A stretch of 64,000 bases of DNA from Diplosphaera chodatii (Eukaryota > Chlorophyta > Trebouxiophyceae > Prasiolales > Stichococcaceae): NCBI GenBank assembly GCA_032358165.1, contig JAALGY010000032.1, forward strand, positions 3,968,001 to 4,032,000, read 5' to 3'. The notes beneath the pieces were generated by a model. The model was given only the letters and a program-made list of their open reading frames with translations. It was not told the DNA's origin and made no database searches. Shown one piece after another: positions 23,802 to 35,589 of the stretch; position 1 is the first letter of the stretch; every line of letters begins with the position of its first letter. The translations under genes were made by a program, and so were the position numbers.

Positions 23802-26392
23802 TCAAGCGTGCGCACTGCCCTGCACCACAGCTCCCTGCTCCTCGTTGTACCAGTCCCTCGCACCTGCTGCCATGAAGTCCTCGAAGCTGCCGTATTTGGG
23901 ACGCCAGCCCAGCGTGCGCAGCGTACGGCAGTTGCTGACCAGCTTGCCCTTCGAATCGCCCTCGGGCGCAGTGAACTCGGCATGGCCCTCGAACGCACCG
24001 CTGGCCTCCACCGCCGCCATCATGTCCTGCAGGAGCGCACTTGTGCAACACCTCAGCACACTTGCTGGCTTCTGACTTGAGCTGGCACATTAACAGCTGC
24101 TGTGCAGGGCATGCAGTCATCCAGTGACGCCAGCGGCAACCCTGATCAACAGCATAAGCTCGGATGCTGCTTCATACTCGCATCCAAACACCCTGCTGTC
24201 CCTCTAGTGCTCCAGATGCAAAATACGTTGATGGACGGTTCTCATGACCCAGCTCCAGCAGCAGACTCTGTTGTCTTGTCTCCGCCGATCGGAGCTCACC
24301 GTAAAGGTGATGGGCGCGCCGTCCGTGCCAAGGAACACCTTGCTGCGGTAGTAGCTGTCTGAGCCATCGCCCCGCAAGATCTGCACAAGCGGAACAGCAA
24401 CTGGGGACCAGACACCTACAACTGCGCCAGGTGCTGCACGGAGCAGCGTGGCTGTGCTGGAGGCGAGTAGCCGGAGGTTGCTGAATGTGTAGCAAGTTGG
24501 GTCACACACCACGCACCGCTGCTGACAACCCCGCGGCATCCTCGTAGTGTATGAGGTTGACGGTGTACCCGCCCCATCGGGGGACCTGCCCTGTTCTTAG
24601 GAAGAAGGTGTGCGCTCCCCTGCACAGATCAACCATTTCGTGGTCACTCAGCTTCGTCGTTCCTCCAAGGCACAGTGGTGAAGGCGATAGTCTTCAAATC
24701 ACATCGCACTTGGTATGGACCACACAGCCAGGAGTCAAGCTGTGTGCCACGAGTGCTGCACAGTCAGAGGCGCTGCCTCTCTCAATTGCATCACAGCTGC
24801 AGCATTGGGCGCGCCTGCCAGAGTGGTACAGACCCACGAGGCGCACCACATTGCCACCAAGCTCCAGCACTGCCTGCTCCCCATTGATCAGCCTGCATCA
24901 AAGGGGGGTGCATCTGAATCAGCCAGCAGGAATGCAGCAGATAGGCTGTACCTCAAAATACATCATGGTCCACGGTCGCTCGCTATGCGATCAGTGGGCT
25001 GCAGCCTACTCACACTGCATATTGCAGCCGCTTGGCTTGCAGCAAGCAACAGTGTCATGCTCGGTTCATTGGAGAGCTAGGCGAGTGGGACAAGTCGAAC
25101 ACTAAAACAGTGCCTGCCACTAGACCTGCCAAGGAGCTCTCTTGTGACCACCTCGCCTACCTTTTGTGACCAAAACCCCTACCTTTTGCCGATGTTGAAG
25201 CATCACCACCGGCACTGGACACTATGCCGTCATGCAAGTGCATAGGGACCATCCTGCAGACCTGCAAAGACTGGAGGGCCACATCATCTCCACCTGTCAT
25301 TGCGCTCTGAGACGCCCAGCGGCGCTATGGGTGAGTCCTCGTTGCACTGCGAGCCATCGTCCACCGTGAACAGCCCCGCGCTGCCCGTGAACAGCAGCGT
25401 GCCCGTGCCGTCCCATAGCTGCGCTGCCGCTCGGATCTGCGGGACACCAGCGGCGTCAGAGGCGCATCTCGCATCTCACACACCCATAGCCCTACTGTCT
25501 GAGCCTTGTCATTGCTGCAGCGCTGATCACAACATACGTTCATGCACGAAGGGCCAACGAGACACACCACTGCATGCAACTCTCTGACTGCAACCTGGCT
25601 TCATCGTGCTTAGCATGGCTCCGTAGCATGGCTCCAAGAGCGTGGCACTCACAGCAGCAAGTGCAACAGCTGCTCTGCCAACATGTGCGCAGGGGAAACA
25701 CAGGTGGCACCTCTGCTGCGTAGTCCTCGCTGCCGGAGGGCGGAGCGCTGAACACCACGAAGGGAAACCTGCGGTCGCCTGCCTCCGCCTTGGTGCGGGG
25801 CTGCAGCCCCAATGCCCGCAGCCTGCAGCATATATGAGCTATCTGGTGCTGGAGCCAGCAAGCAGTAGAGCTCGCAGACTGTGGCTGCTTTTGGACTGCT
25901 GGCCAATGCTGTAGGTGCAGGTTCGTATGGGCCACCACCATGTCTTGCGAATATTCGCATGTCACGGACCGCAGCTCACAGACTGCTGGGCTGGCAGGCT
26001 GTGTGAGCGTGAGTGCCATCTGTCTTGGTGCCAGCAGCTTTTGTGGTGCCTTTTTCGGCCTAAGGCTTTGCCTGGCCACCTGCACACCTGAGGTGACCCA
26101 ACAGGAGGTGAGCAGAATGGCACCTGTCATGGTTGGCTTCGCTGTTCGTCTGGCCGACCACCGTCGCGTCGGGATACTGCTCCAGCCACAGCTTGCCCAG
26201 GTAGCTGCCCAGCACCCCGGGGCCCACGACCAATAGGTCGTCGCCGGAGGGTGCCTTGGCCGATCCAGAGCTGGTGGCTGTGCCCGCAGCATCTGCGACC
26301 TCCGCAGCCGCCCGCAGCTGCGTCTGCATGCTGCGTGCGCCTCGCTGCGCAGAAAGGCTTGCTGTGCTACACCTGCATGCTTCGAATGTCAC
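23802..26392 (-). CDS. Atypical SDR / NAD-dependent epimerase-like protein, probably plastid
   Basis: Seven exons keep frame throughout: 26124-26392, 25711-25822, 25294-25436, 24815-24892, 24517-24619, 24300-24380 and 23802-24026, giving 336 residues. The N-terminal 40-50 residues are Ser/Ala/Arg-rich, as in transit peptides. Next comes a Rossmann nucleotide-binding motif (DDLLVVGPGVLGSYLG), then FPFVVFSAPPSGSEDYA, NEDSPIAPLG, VVRLVGLYHSGRGAH and VNLIHYEDAAGL, typical of YeeZ-like / plant plastid extended SDR proteins. The C-terminal SNCRTLRTLGWRPKYGSF block is also family-like. No classical YxxxK pair was seen at the expected place, so catalysis is uncertain. The intron after 24815 starts with GC rather than GT. 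A downstream in-frame ATG at 26329 is an alternative start. It is divergent from the glutamine-synthetase-like gene. Confidence 0.82.
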
Positions 26393-27251
26393 TTTTGGCA
26401 GCCTACTCCTGGCAAAGTCTCACGCTGAGCAGCTTACAGGCGATCCATGGAAGCTCCAAATGCACGCAAACAAGGGAGCTTCCCGCATCATCGACGACCT
26501 TCTGGGTGTGGGTGATGAGTGGGTGCCGCTGTTGAGCTTCAGGTTCTGCTGCCTCGGTGGCGATGTCAGAGATGGCGATGCAAAGCGCCGCCAATGGGCT
26601 CGCACAGGAAGCTTTGCACCGCAGCAGGCCAATGAACAGCGCATATCGCTGTTGTGAGACGAGAACACCTGCGCAAGGGTTGATGAACGCTTGCATACCA
26701 TGCACGCAGAGCGGACGCCCGCCGATGCCGGATCTGCGTGCATACGAAAGCCCAATGGTCACATGCAGCCCACCTGGCAGTGGCCGATGGCCGCCGTGTG
26801 AGTGCGGCTGCCAAGTTCAATCTCGCAGGTCGCAGCAACGAAATGCGAAGCGATTTAGGATGCAGGTTGTTGGTCTTAAAGGTGTATTGACAAGTGGTGA
26901 AAAATGCTAATCCTGCCTGATGATCTGCCTGCTCAAGGCCAAGCAGTGGACCAAGAGACCAAGCAGCAGCGTGTGATGACAGCTGCGAACGACTGAAGTG
27001 GGCTTGAGGTCTGGGTGAACAAGGGCTGGGGAGCACTATGTTACAGTTTGGAGAAGTGCTGATCAAGCGTGAAGATCATGCATCGAGTCAGCCCCGGGTT
27101 CATAACATAATCCTCAGAGTCCCCAGCGCAGGGGCACGAACCATTCTGCATGCCAGCCTCCTTGCCCGCACTTTAGTGACGGCAGCAGCTGTGCACCTTC
27201 ACAACGCCTTGCGCACGTCTCTCATACCCAATACTTTAGGAGCTACACAGC
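26393..27251. promoter_or_regulatory. Shared divergent promoter region (859 bp)
   Basis: Lies between the 5' ends of the SDR-like gene (minus) and the glutamine-synthetase-like gene (plus). No exon with a recognisable domain was found. Both genes' promoters should be here. I could not identify a convincing TATA box. Confidence 0.4.
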
Positions 27252-30200
27252 TTGTGCGCCTTCAAAACGCTCCTAGTCGAAAAGCGTTTGCAGCGAACAC
27301 TTTGCACCGCCTGCGTCCAACGCATGGCGCCCCCAGGCGGCCTGTCCGCGGCCGTTGCAGCCCATGTGCCGCTCGGCGCTGCTGCTGCTCATCAGCCTCA
27401 TCACTCAGCGCAGCATGTGCCTGCAAGCAGCCCGCTGGAGGCGAGGTGCAATCTGCGGGGCAAGACCATGGCAGAGTACATCTTCATCGGCGGCACCGGC
27501 GGCGATCTGCGCTCCAAAACCCGCGTGCTGGACTTTGTGCCGGCCGGGCCCGAGGACTGCCCGGTGCTGAGCTTCGACGGCACGCTGACTGGACAGGTGG
27601 GACCCCACATTTGTCAAGGATCCTCATCTCTTGGACCCAGCTGCTGACCAAGGGGGTGCCAAAACGCCAGCATGGGCATGTGCTTGTCACCATTAGGACG
27701 GAGATTTGCCGTTCGGCCCCGGCGAACGGCGAGCGGCGAGATACTCTGTGAGCAAGTGTACGCTGAAGAACCTCCAGACGCCGAGCTAGATACCATGAAA
27801 ATCTTTCCCGTCCGGAGCTTGCTGTCCGCGCCTGCGCAGCGCACTGCTTCGCTCAGACATGGCAGTCAAGGGAGCCCCTCAGCCGCCGGGGCTACCCCCT
27901 CCGCGTGTTCTTCTTCACGTGGGGCTGGCCAGCCACGGGGCCAGGGGTCCATCGCTAGCATCTTTGCTGTGCTGCCGCCATATGTCTTGTGCCTGCTCGC
28001 ACCGCGGGTGCATAGCGTTGGACGGAGCGGCTGGTGGCGGGGACGCGGTGCAAAAGAGGTTCAGTCGCCGGCGCGGCGCCAGCTGGGTGCATGGGGATGC
28101 TTACAGTTCTTGTTCTGAGGCTGACAGCGCGATCACCGTCTGGCGGTCTGTCAGTCACTGAGTAGCCGTCCCGGTTGCTGCAGTGCACAGAGCAGGACCC
28201 AGGGTCGGTTTGGTGAACTGCCCGCGGTGACCCGCTGCAGGCCAGGGTTAGTAAGGCACGCTGGTGAAGCTGACATAAGGCTGCTGCGACATCATGGGCT
28301 GTTCTGACAACAGGCCGGCGGCGGGGCGGGCAGCGTGTCGATGCTGTACCTGCAACCGCGGGCGGTGTACCCGGATCCCTTCCGTGCGGGCAACCATGTG
28401 CTGGTCCTGTGCGATGTGATGACGCCGCCAGCCGTGCAGGTGCATTCAGTCTCAATCTACCCTCAATGCTTGGCATGAAGCTTCAGCCTGCCACCTGGCC
28501 CCTTGTCACGGAGCATGCACCCCTTGTCATGCATGTGCAACCGCAGCTGCGTCTGTGGTTTTCCACAGCCCAAGGAGCTTCAGGTGGATTGGCTGCTGTT
28601 CTCCAGGAGCTGCTCAGTCAACAATTGTATATGTACATCAATGCAGGACGACGGCGTTGCAGGGACTGCAGCGCCGCACACGTCCAACAACCGGGCGCCG
28701 GCGGCGGCGGTGCTGGCGGCGGCGGCCGCCGCCCAGCCCACCTTTTCGGTGGAGCAGCAGTACCTGCTGCTGGACCCCACCAACCGTTGGCCCATAGGTA
28801 AACTGCCGCATTATTCCTTCTATCATCCCTTCCTTTCATCCTGACTGTCCCAGTCAGAGATGCAGTCCAGACTGCTGGCTGAGGACGGTCACTCGTCGCT
28901 CAGCAGCGGCTCGGTGCTGCCATACTGCCGCGAGATGTCACCGACGACGGGCAGACAGGTCGTGGATACGTGTGTCTTGACACCCCTTCTCGTCTGCAGG
29001 CTGGCCGGTGCAGCAGGCAGACAGCAAGGACGCTGCACAGCATAAGTGGCCGCCGGCACTTGCACAGCCGCCAGAGCGCTCCACCTACTGTGATGTGGGC
29101 CACACGCACGTGCTGGGCCGCCAGTTCAGCGAGGCCCACATGCGAGCCTGCCTCCACGCTGGCATCAGCATAACAGGTGAGCAACTGGTTCTGCCCTGAG
29201 ACTGCCTCGCCCTGTGTCATAGATGCATTTGGGATGGTTCCAGCAAAAGCACCTGCCCCTGATGTGGTGGCAGTGAGGCCACTGGTAGGCTGGCCTGCTG
29301 ACATCGTTGCACTTCTGCATGCTGCGTGTCACCGGCCCCCAGGCACTGGCTGCCCTGGGGTCCTAGAGTTCAATCTGTGACAGCTACCATGGTCGGATCA
29401 ACTGCAGGCGCACAGGCAGAACCAGTACCAGGGCAGTGGTCGTACAGTCTGGGCCCTTGTAGCGGCATCGATTTTGCGGACCAGCTATGGATGAGCCGCT
29501 TCATACTGCATCGCCTCGCGGAGCACTTCCAGCTCGACGCGAGCTTAGATCCCAAACCGGTGAGGCCCTTGACCCACGGAGCTTGCCCCTTGTAGTATAT
29601 GTACTTTCCGGGTTGGCACACGGTGCATGATGGTGACCGCATAGGGTGAGCTTTGCACCGTATGCTGATGCCCTCCTGCAGTGCTCGCCATCCTGTAGTG
29701 TATCCTGTAGCCATCACGATCTCCTGGGCATTGCCTGACAGTATGCCCGTGCCCGTATGAACATACCGTCCTGATGAAGCAGCAGCACTGTTTATGTTCT
29801 CTTTCACAGTTGCCCAAGGTGCCTTGTGGTCGTGTACAGGTCCCTGGCGCTTGGGCTGGCAGTGGCGCCCCCATCCTATTCAGCACGCGCGACACGCGGG
29901 AGCCTGGCAAGGGATGGTACGCCGTGCAGGCGCACGTGCGCGCTCTAGCGGGTGCCCACATGCGCCACATGATGGTATATGGGGCGGGCAACGACCGCCG
30001 CCTGACCGGGCGTGACAAGTGCGCACAGCCCTCCCTCATGAGCCCCTGCCCGATTGGATCTGGTGCAGCGGCTGTGAAGTGCACCACCCTCATCGTCTGC
30101 GTCACTCTGGCTCACAATGTTGAAGCAGCTCACAGACAGAGCAGAAGGCTCACCAGTCAAGTTGATCTGCAGGACCAGCAGCCTGATGACGTTCTCTTGG

Positions 30201-31373
30201 GGTTTGGAGAACCGTGCCGCCTCCGTGAGCATCCCGCACTCTGTGCTGCTCGAGAGACGCGGTGGCTACGAAGACAGGTGAGGTGTCTTTGCAAACCGGC
30301 TCCCATAGTAACAGAGGCAATTCCGTGGCTCTCAGAGGCTGTTGCATCTGGGGTGTTCATGTCTCAAAGGCGAGTGTCACCCGTCATTGTGCTGCAGCGT
30401 CCTGCCTGATCTGACCACAAGCCTGTGCGTGCAACAGGCGCCCAGCTGCCAACATGGACCCGTACCTAGCCACCATGATGCTGGCAGCCACGACAGGGGG
30501 CATCACCGTGCCCTCCGCTGAGGTGCGGGCATGCTGTTTGTCCGCGCACAGCGCTGTCGCCATCGTGTACAGCACCGCTCATTGCTGGGTGTGTGGCTGA
30601 GCGCCTGCGAGCATGTTATGACTGCTGTGCTTTGCGCTGCCGCAGTCCCGGCCTGAGGTCAGTGACTCGGAGGTGCTGTCGTCGGCCATTCTAGACGAGA
30701 TGGATGTCATTGAGGCCTTCGCCCCCGACACCCCGCCACAGGTGCCACTCTGATACATTGTTTCCAGCCACCTTCATAGAGTAATCTTGAGTCTGCCCCT
30801 GCAACCTTGCATATCCGAGGACAAGGAGAAGCATGTTAGCTGCCATCCGCCCGTGAAACAAGGGAACCCTGCGCGCTTGACCCGACCCGATCTGATCTGA
30901 CAGCTGCGCACTGGCCACTGCAGGGTGGGCCATCGGCCAGCCTGGCGACAGAGGCGTCCTCCGACAACTTTGCGCATGCTGCCGCCGACACCTTTGGCAA
31001 TGCTGACGCCAATGCCCCCAGCCACAGCGCCATGCAGACCAACAGCGCCGGCAACCTCGGTCCCCAGGTGCGGTGCCACTTGACAGGCTGACATCTGCAG
31101 CCAGGCTGCGGTTGCCATCCCTCCCTTTGTCCAAGTTCTTGGGCGTTCTGGTCGTTCAGCAATGCACCATTTGCTGTGGAGCGCCTACTGTGTGACAGCA
31201 TGTGCTGCCTGCAACGACTTCACCTTGTGCCTTGCTTGGTTGTTGCAGCACCGATGGTTATCTGAGCACCCATTGATCTGCTGTGTTATGTGTTGATGAT
31301 GTTGCAGGTGCATGGTGGGCGTCATTTTGAGCCGCCGTCCAGTGATGCGGGCCGCAGCAGCAGCTGCACATGA
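27252..31373 (+). CDS. Glutamine synthetase-fold protein, likely catalytically inactive
   Basis: Eleven exons are in consistent phase: 27252-27596, 28314-28439, 28647-28797, 29000-29176, 29408-29559, 29840-30018, 30173-30277, 30438-30522, 30646-30741, 30924-31067 and 31308-31373, giving 541 residues. The order of motifs is that of eukaryotic GSII: AEYIFIGGTGGDLRSKTR, FDGTLTGQ, YPDPFRAGNHVLVLCD, VEQQYLLLD, AHMRACLHAGISITG, PGQWSYSLGP, LDPKPVPGAWAGSGAP, GNDRRLTGR, TFSWGLENRAAS and YEDRRPAANMDPY. Against GSII consensus the second Glu of EQE is Gln, the Glu of GQWE is Ser and the His of GAxHTN is Pro. These are metal ligands or substrate contacts. The first Glu of EQE, the Glu of NGE/QAE and the Glu before DRRP remain. 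About 100 extra C-terminal residues are acidic and Ser/Ala-rich. The N terminus may be a transit peptide; ATG 27324 is an alternative start. A TGTAA lies at 32012. Confidence 0.85.
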
Positions 31374-32828
31374 ACCAGGGCAGCAAGCCACTGCAGGGCT
31401 GCAAAACCAGCTGCCTGCACTACCAAGGGTCTGCACGACAAGAGCGCACCGGAAGCTTGGGCCCTTTGGCACTCGAGCCTGGCCGCGTGGCAACCCTCTT
31501 TTGGGCAGAATCGTATGTTCTGGAGCATCGATTGCGGGTAGACGGCTGTATAGGCCAATGCACCGAGCTGTCGCTGTGCGTGGCGATGGCTGGGGTCTCT
31601 TCAAGCCGTTCAACAATGTGCTGGGCTGGGATCACCGTTGCTGAGGGCAGGTTGCCTCGTTCACGGGATGTGTGGGTGCAGCTGCTGTACATGGCAGAGT
31701 AGGGCATGCCAGCATGCCATGAAGCCAATTTTGAATGTTAGCGTCAGAAACCTTGCCTGATATGGTTGCATATGGCCATCCGCACGAACCTGTGTGTTTG
31801 TTTGGTGCAGCATTCTTCAGGGTACATCGAAGAGTGTCTTCAGCAGGTCATGTGAGAGCTCCAGTTGCTTGAGCACAGTATCGGGGCTGTAGGCGTGAAG
31901 GGGGTTTGCCACACTGAGGCAGTTCTAGGCCGCCACTTATGCGCAGCGTTTACGTGACGCAGCATCACTGGACACCTGCCGTCGCAAAACAGGTGGAACC
32001 TCGCCTGGCGGTGTAAGCTCTTCATGCTTTCAATATATGCAAACCACAATATCAACGACGATCAGATTGCACGCCAACCATACAGTTTGCCTCGGCAGAC
32101 AGCGCACATACCCAGTCTCAAAATCAGCCAACATCGCCAAACTGACGAAATGTGAGTTTTGCAAAATGGGTACACTTGCCTCCTGAATGCTGCAGCACAG
32201 TGTACCCCTGTGTCCATAGGCCAGAGCCCTCGCAGCTCACCCACAAGATCCCAGCACCATACTGACTGCAGCTATGTCCGCATGCAGCCTACTTGAAAGG
32301 TCCTGCCCGCTGCAGCTCACAGCAGCCATGGAGCCTGGAGCCACTGCATCTGATAGGCCCCCCTGGGTATGGTCCTGCGCCAACTTATGGCCATGCCGCT
32401 GAACCAAATCCGTGCAGTACAAGGAATCGAACTCAATTCCTGCTGCAGCCGGCCGCCCTCCTGACAATGTGGCCTTGGCTGCCTCAAATGAATGCACACG
32501 CTTTGTGTCCCACCCCGCCGCCTCACTCCGCATCCCGGGGTATGCCATTGCTCCGAATCGACTCCTGCAGACAGCAAACCTTGCATGTTCACCTCCATGA
32601 TGTAGCCCATGTACTATTCAAATCCAGATATGGACGCCACTTGTGCAAACAGACAACCTCACGGGCGCATCTACACTCGCAGGCATGAGCCCTGATACAT
32701 GTTCTCACGACGACACTGATATGATCACAGTGCTGCGCCACTGCTGGCGACATGCGACCAGGAGCAGGGCGCCTGGAGGACAAGGGCTGCGACCAAGCGC
32801 TGCATCTAAACCTAAACCCTGCAGTCAC
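31374..32828. other. Convergent 3' region between GS-like and FF-domain genes
   Basis: About 1.45 kb. It contains TGTAA at 32012-32016, a possible polyadenylation signal for the GS-like gene, though 640 bp past the stop. The terminal exon of the FF-domain gene probably lies within 32240-32828 but I could not place it. Confidence 0.35.
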
Positions 32829-35087
32829 CTTGTCCCGCAGCGCCTGCTCCTGCGCCTCCAGCTCGGCGAGCTGCTGCGCGATCCGCTGCCGCTGCTCTGC
32901 CAGCGTCGTCAGGTCCGCCGGCTTGGTGGCGGTGTCGGCGCCGGCGCCCTCCGCCGGGGACTGGACGGCAAGCGACGGGGAATCAGCACAGCAGCATGAC
33001 CAGAAGACAGGGCCAGGCTGGCACAACTGGTAGGTCTGCCAGCCTGCCGAGGAGCTGGCCACAGCTCGATGCTTGCCCTTGCCAGCGTGCATACCCTCAC
33101 GGTTCACTGCACGGGAGCCTGGCGATGACGCTCGGCTCCGCTCTGTGCAGCACAGCTGCAAATCGCCCCCACCAGCTTGACCGAGATGCTGACCCCCGTT
33201 TGAATGTAGCTGATTCGAGCACAGTCGTGAGGGTCTAGGGGGAGCTGCACCCTGGCCGCGCTGTGCTGCGGCGCCGCCTCCTCCTCCTCCGCCAGCATGC
33301 CCCGGTACATCTCGAACAGCTCCCGGCGGCGCCCCTCGCTGACGGCGTCAAAGCGCGAGTCCACCCACGCCTGGCGCAGCATAACCACGTGTTGGGTGGC
33401 CCCCAAGACATGGTAGAACAGAACGACAGTGCCGCTACTCGGTGGGGAGCCCATTTTCTTGCATCAGTGTGAAACAAAGCCGCACGCGAGGACCCTGATA
33501 CAAGTGTTGACACTCGCACGGGGCCTCGGTGCAAGACTTTGTCACACACCAAGATGCACAGTGCTTCATGCCCCACTGGCAGCACTGATTCACAACTCGC
33601 TGGGTGCATGCATCGAGCTTGCAAAGGGTGGCTGGAAGCTGGCACTGAACAGCGTCAGCACCCAGGAGACGAGGTGCTCACCGCGCGCTTGACCTGGACC
33701 CAGGTGGAGGCGGCGCTGATGGGCGGCTGCAGCTCCACCAGCAGCTGCCGGAACTTGGTGTCGCCGCTGCTCATGGCCCGGTCCTGCAGCAAAGTATGGT
33801 GTGAGACCAGAGTGTGGCACTCACCAAGGGCACCTGCCAACTCCATGTGTCATCAGTCTACTGAGCCGGTGCCGCTGCAATCATGCAAAGTCCGCAGGCG
33901 GTGGTCCAGACACCGAGCAGACCAGCGTCAGCTGCCCAGGTGTTTCAGGCTGTCATTCACTTTGGCGCTTCTTGTCGGACACAGCGGGCCTCGGCCGCGT
34001 TGATGCACCAAGTCCTCAAAGGCACCTGGCGCTTCTTCTCGGCCACGGCGGCGTCAAAGGCGAGGCGGCGCTCCGCCTCGGGCAGCGCCGCGAAGGTGGC
34101 GTTCAGCTCCAGCAGCGGCCGCGCCTGCTCCCAGGTGGTGTCCCCCGTCAGATTCGCCTCCCGCAGCAGCTCCTGCAGTCACCACACTCATGCCGTTCAC
34201 GAGTGGGTCTGTGTCTTGCTGCTGTGAGAATGTCCTTCCAGGTGTTGCAGGCCAACGAGGTCCCATGGACAAATCCAGCTGTTGCAACAGGGCGAGACGG
34301 AGCAAGCCGTGCAGTCTGATGGTTTGCATATCAGCAGGACGTGCCATGAGAACATGGCACCGCAGCTCTGCATAGCTTGCAGCAACATGCAGCCTCAAGC
34401 TGCGTGGTCCACTATAGCATCACGATGCTGAAGCAACAGTGTGCAGCAGCATTGCGAAGTCATCCAGGACCAGACAGCTCGAGGTGCCACTGGCGCACCG
34501 AAGGCAAGGGAGATGCATTCCCTCGCACCCCTATCAACCTGAGGTAATACAATACAAACAGAAAGCACCTGGAAGCCGGCACGTGCGCGGGAGGCGCGCT
34601 CCTGCGCCGCCTGCTGCAGCTGAGTGACCGCCTGCATGTAGGTGCCGAACAGCTTCTCCCGCTGTGCTGTGGGCGTCGCCTGCGCAGCGACACCAGGCGG
34701 CTGGACGGTCAGTGGCGAGAGCAGCAGAACATGCTGCACAACCCCGCAGCAGCCACCTGGTCGTCAAGCAGTCCCACGGGAAGATGCACTGCAGAGCCAG
34801 CCTTGCTACTGAAATCTGGATGTTAGCTCCGTGTTTAGCACTTGCAAAGCTATCTTGATGAACCCTGAGGCTGCCAGCCCACTGCACAGCACACAGCTGC
34901 GCGTCCAAGATTTGCGCACCTTGTAGCGGGGGTCATTTCGAATACGCTCCCGGGTTGCTGACCAGCGGCTGGAGGCATTGAGCGGGGGGCTCAGGTCCCG
35001 CAGCATCTCCATGTATGCGCGTGATAGCACCCGCAGATCCGTCACGTCCTGCATCACACAAGGCAGCAGCACTGAGCGCTTTGTCAT
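32829..35087 (-). CDS. FF-domain repeat protein (PRP40/TCERG1-like), ends uncertain
   Basis: Six phase-consistent exons: 34919-35087, 34569-34679, 34026-34172, 33682-33783, 33251-33370 and 32829-32960. They encode FF-type repeats. Repeat one has YMEMLRDLSPPLNASSRW with NDPRYK and REKLFGTYMQAV. Repeat two has ELLREANLTGDTTWEQARPL with FAALPEAERRLAFDAAV. Repeat three has KFRQLLVELQPPISAASTW with DSRFDAV and RRRELFEMYRGML. A coiled coil (LAEQRQRIAQQLAELEAQEQ) follows. FF domains bind phosphorylated proteins, for example the RNA polymerase II tail, in splicing and elongation factors. No WW domains were found upstream, unlike PRP40. A TGATGCAG just before GACGTG (near 35048) could be a 3' splice site, so the ATG at 35087 may not be the true start. 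The last exon after 32829 was not found. It lies directly downstream of the kinase gene on the same strand. Confidence 0.65.
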
Positions 35088-35589
35088 GACCAGTGTATTG
35101 CTGTTCAGATCAACAGACCCCTTTTGTAAAAAAGACTATAAAAGACTATAAAAGACACTGCCTGGGCACGCTGGGCTCATTCAAGAAGTGCAGCTGTTGG
35201 CTGGATGATGCTCAGTTGTGGTGCCAGACGGTATTGCAGGCACAGCAGCAGTTCACTGAAACAGGGACCTGCGGGGTAGACAAATCCTCGCCACAAACGA
35301 CGTCAACGGCAATAAACTTGCAAATCACCATGCTGCCGTGGCCAAACTACGGCATCATGCAGATAGCAGCTGGCAGGAGCGCAGCACACATGGCAGGGGT
35401 CTATGCCAGTGGTACTGTCGCCGTCAGAGGTAGCTGATTACACTGAGATGAAGCTCCAGCTGGATGTGCCCAATACTGATTGTGTGCTTGTGTGAGGCTA
35501 GCAAAGTGCGCCACGCTACAGTCAGCAGTGGCATGACATTTCAATGCTGGGTGGCCTTGATGAGGACCAGTGCTGCGTGCCTTTGCTGT
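35088..35589. other. Gap between STN8-like kinase and FF-domain gene
   Basis: Contains the minus-strand TGTAA (plus 35438-35442), 148 bp after the kinase stop, which favours two separate transcripts. A short 10-bp tandem repeat (AAGACTATAA units) lies near 35130-35155. No exon was recognised. Confidence 0.5.
35438..35442 (-). terminator. Polyadenylation word TGTAA for the kinase gene
   Basis: TGTAA on the minus strand, 148 bp downstream of the kinase stop. TGTAA is the usual near-cleavage signal in chlorophyte algae. Short, so chance occurrence cannot be excluded. Confidence 0.4.

Noticed and set aside
27672..28118. Open frame within the first GS-like intron
   Set aside because: The GS alignment joins TGQ at 27596 directly to AGGGAG at 28314. 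The frame has no GS-like sequence and ordinary codon bias is absent.
32405..32440. Sequence resembling a tRNA T-loop (GTTCGATTC on the minus strand)
   Set aside because: The flanking bases do not form a T stem, and no anticodon or acceptor stem can be folded around it.
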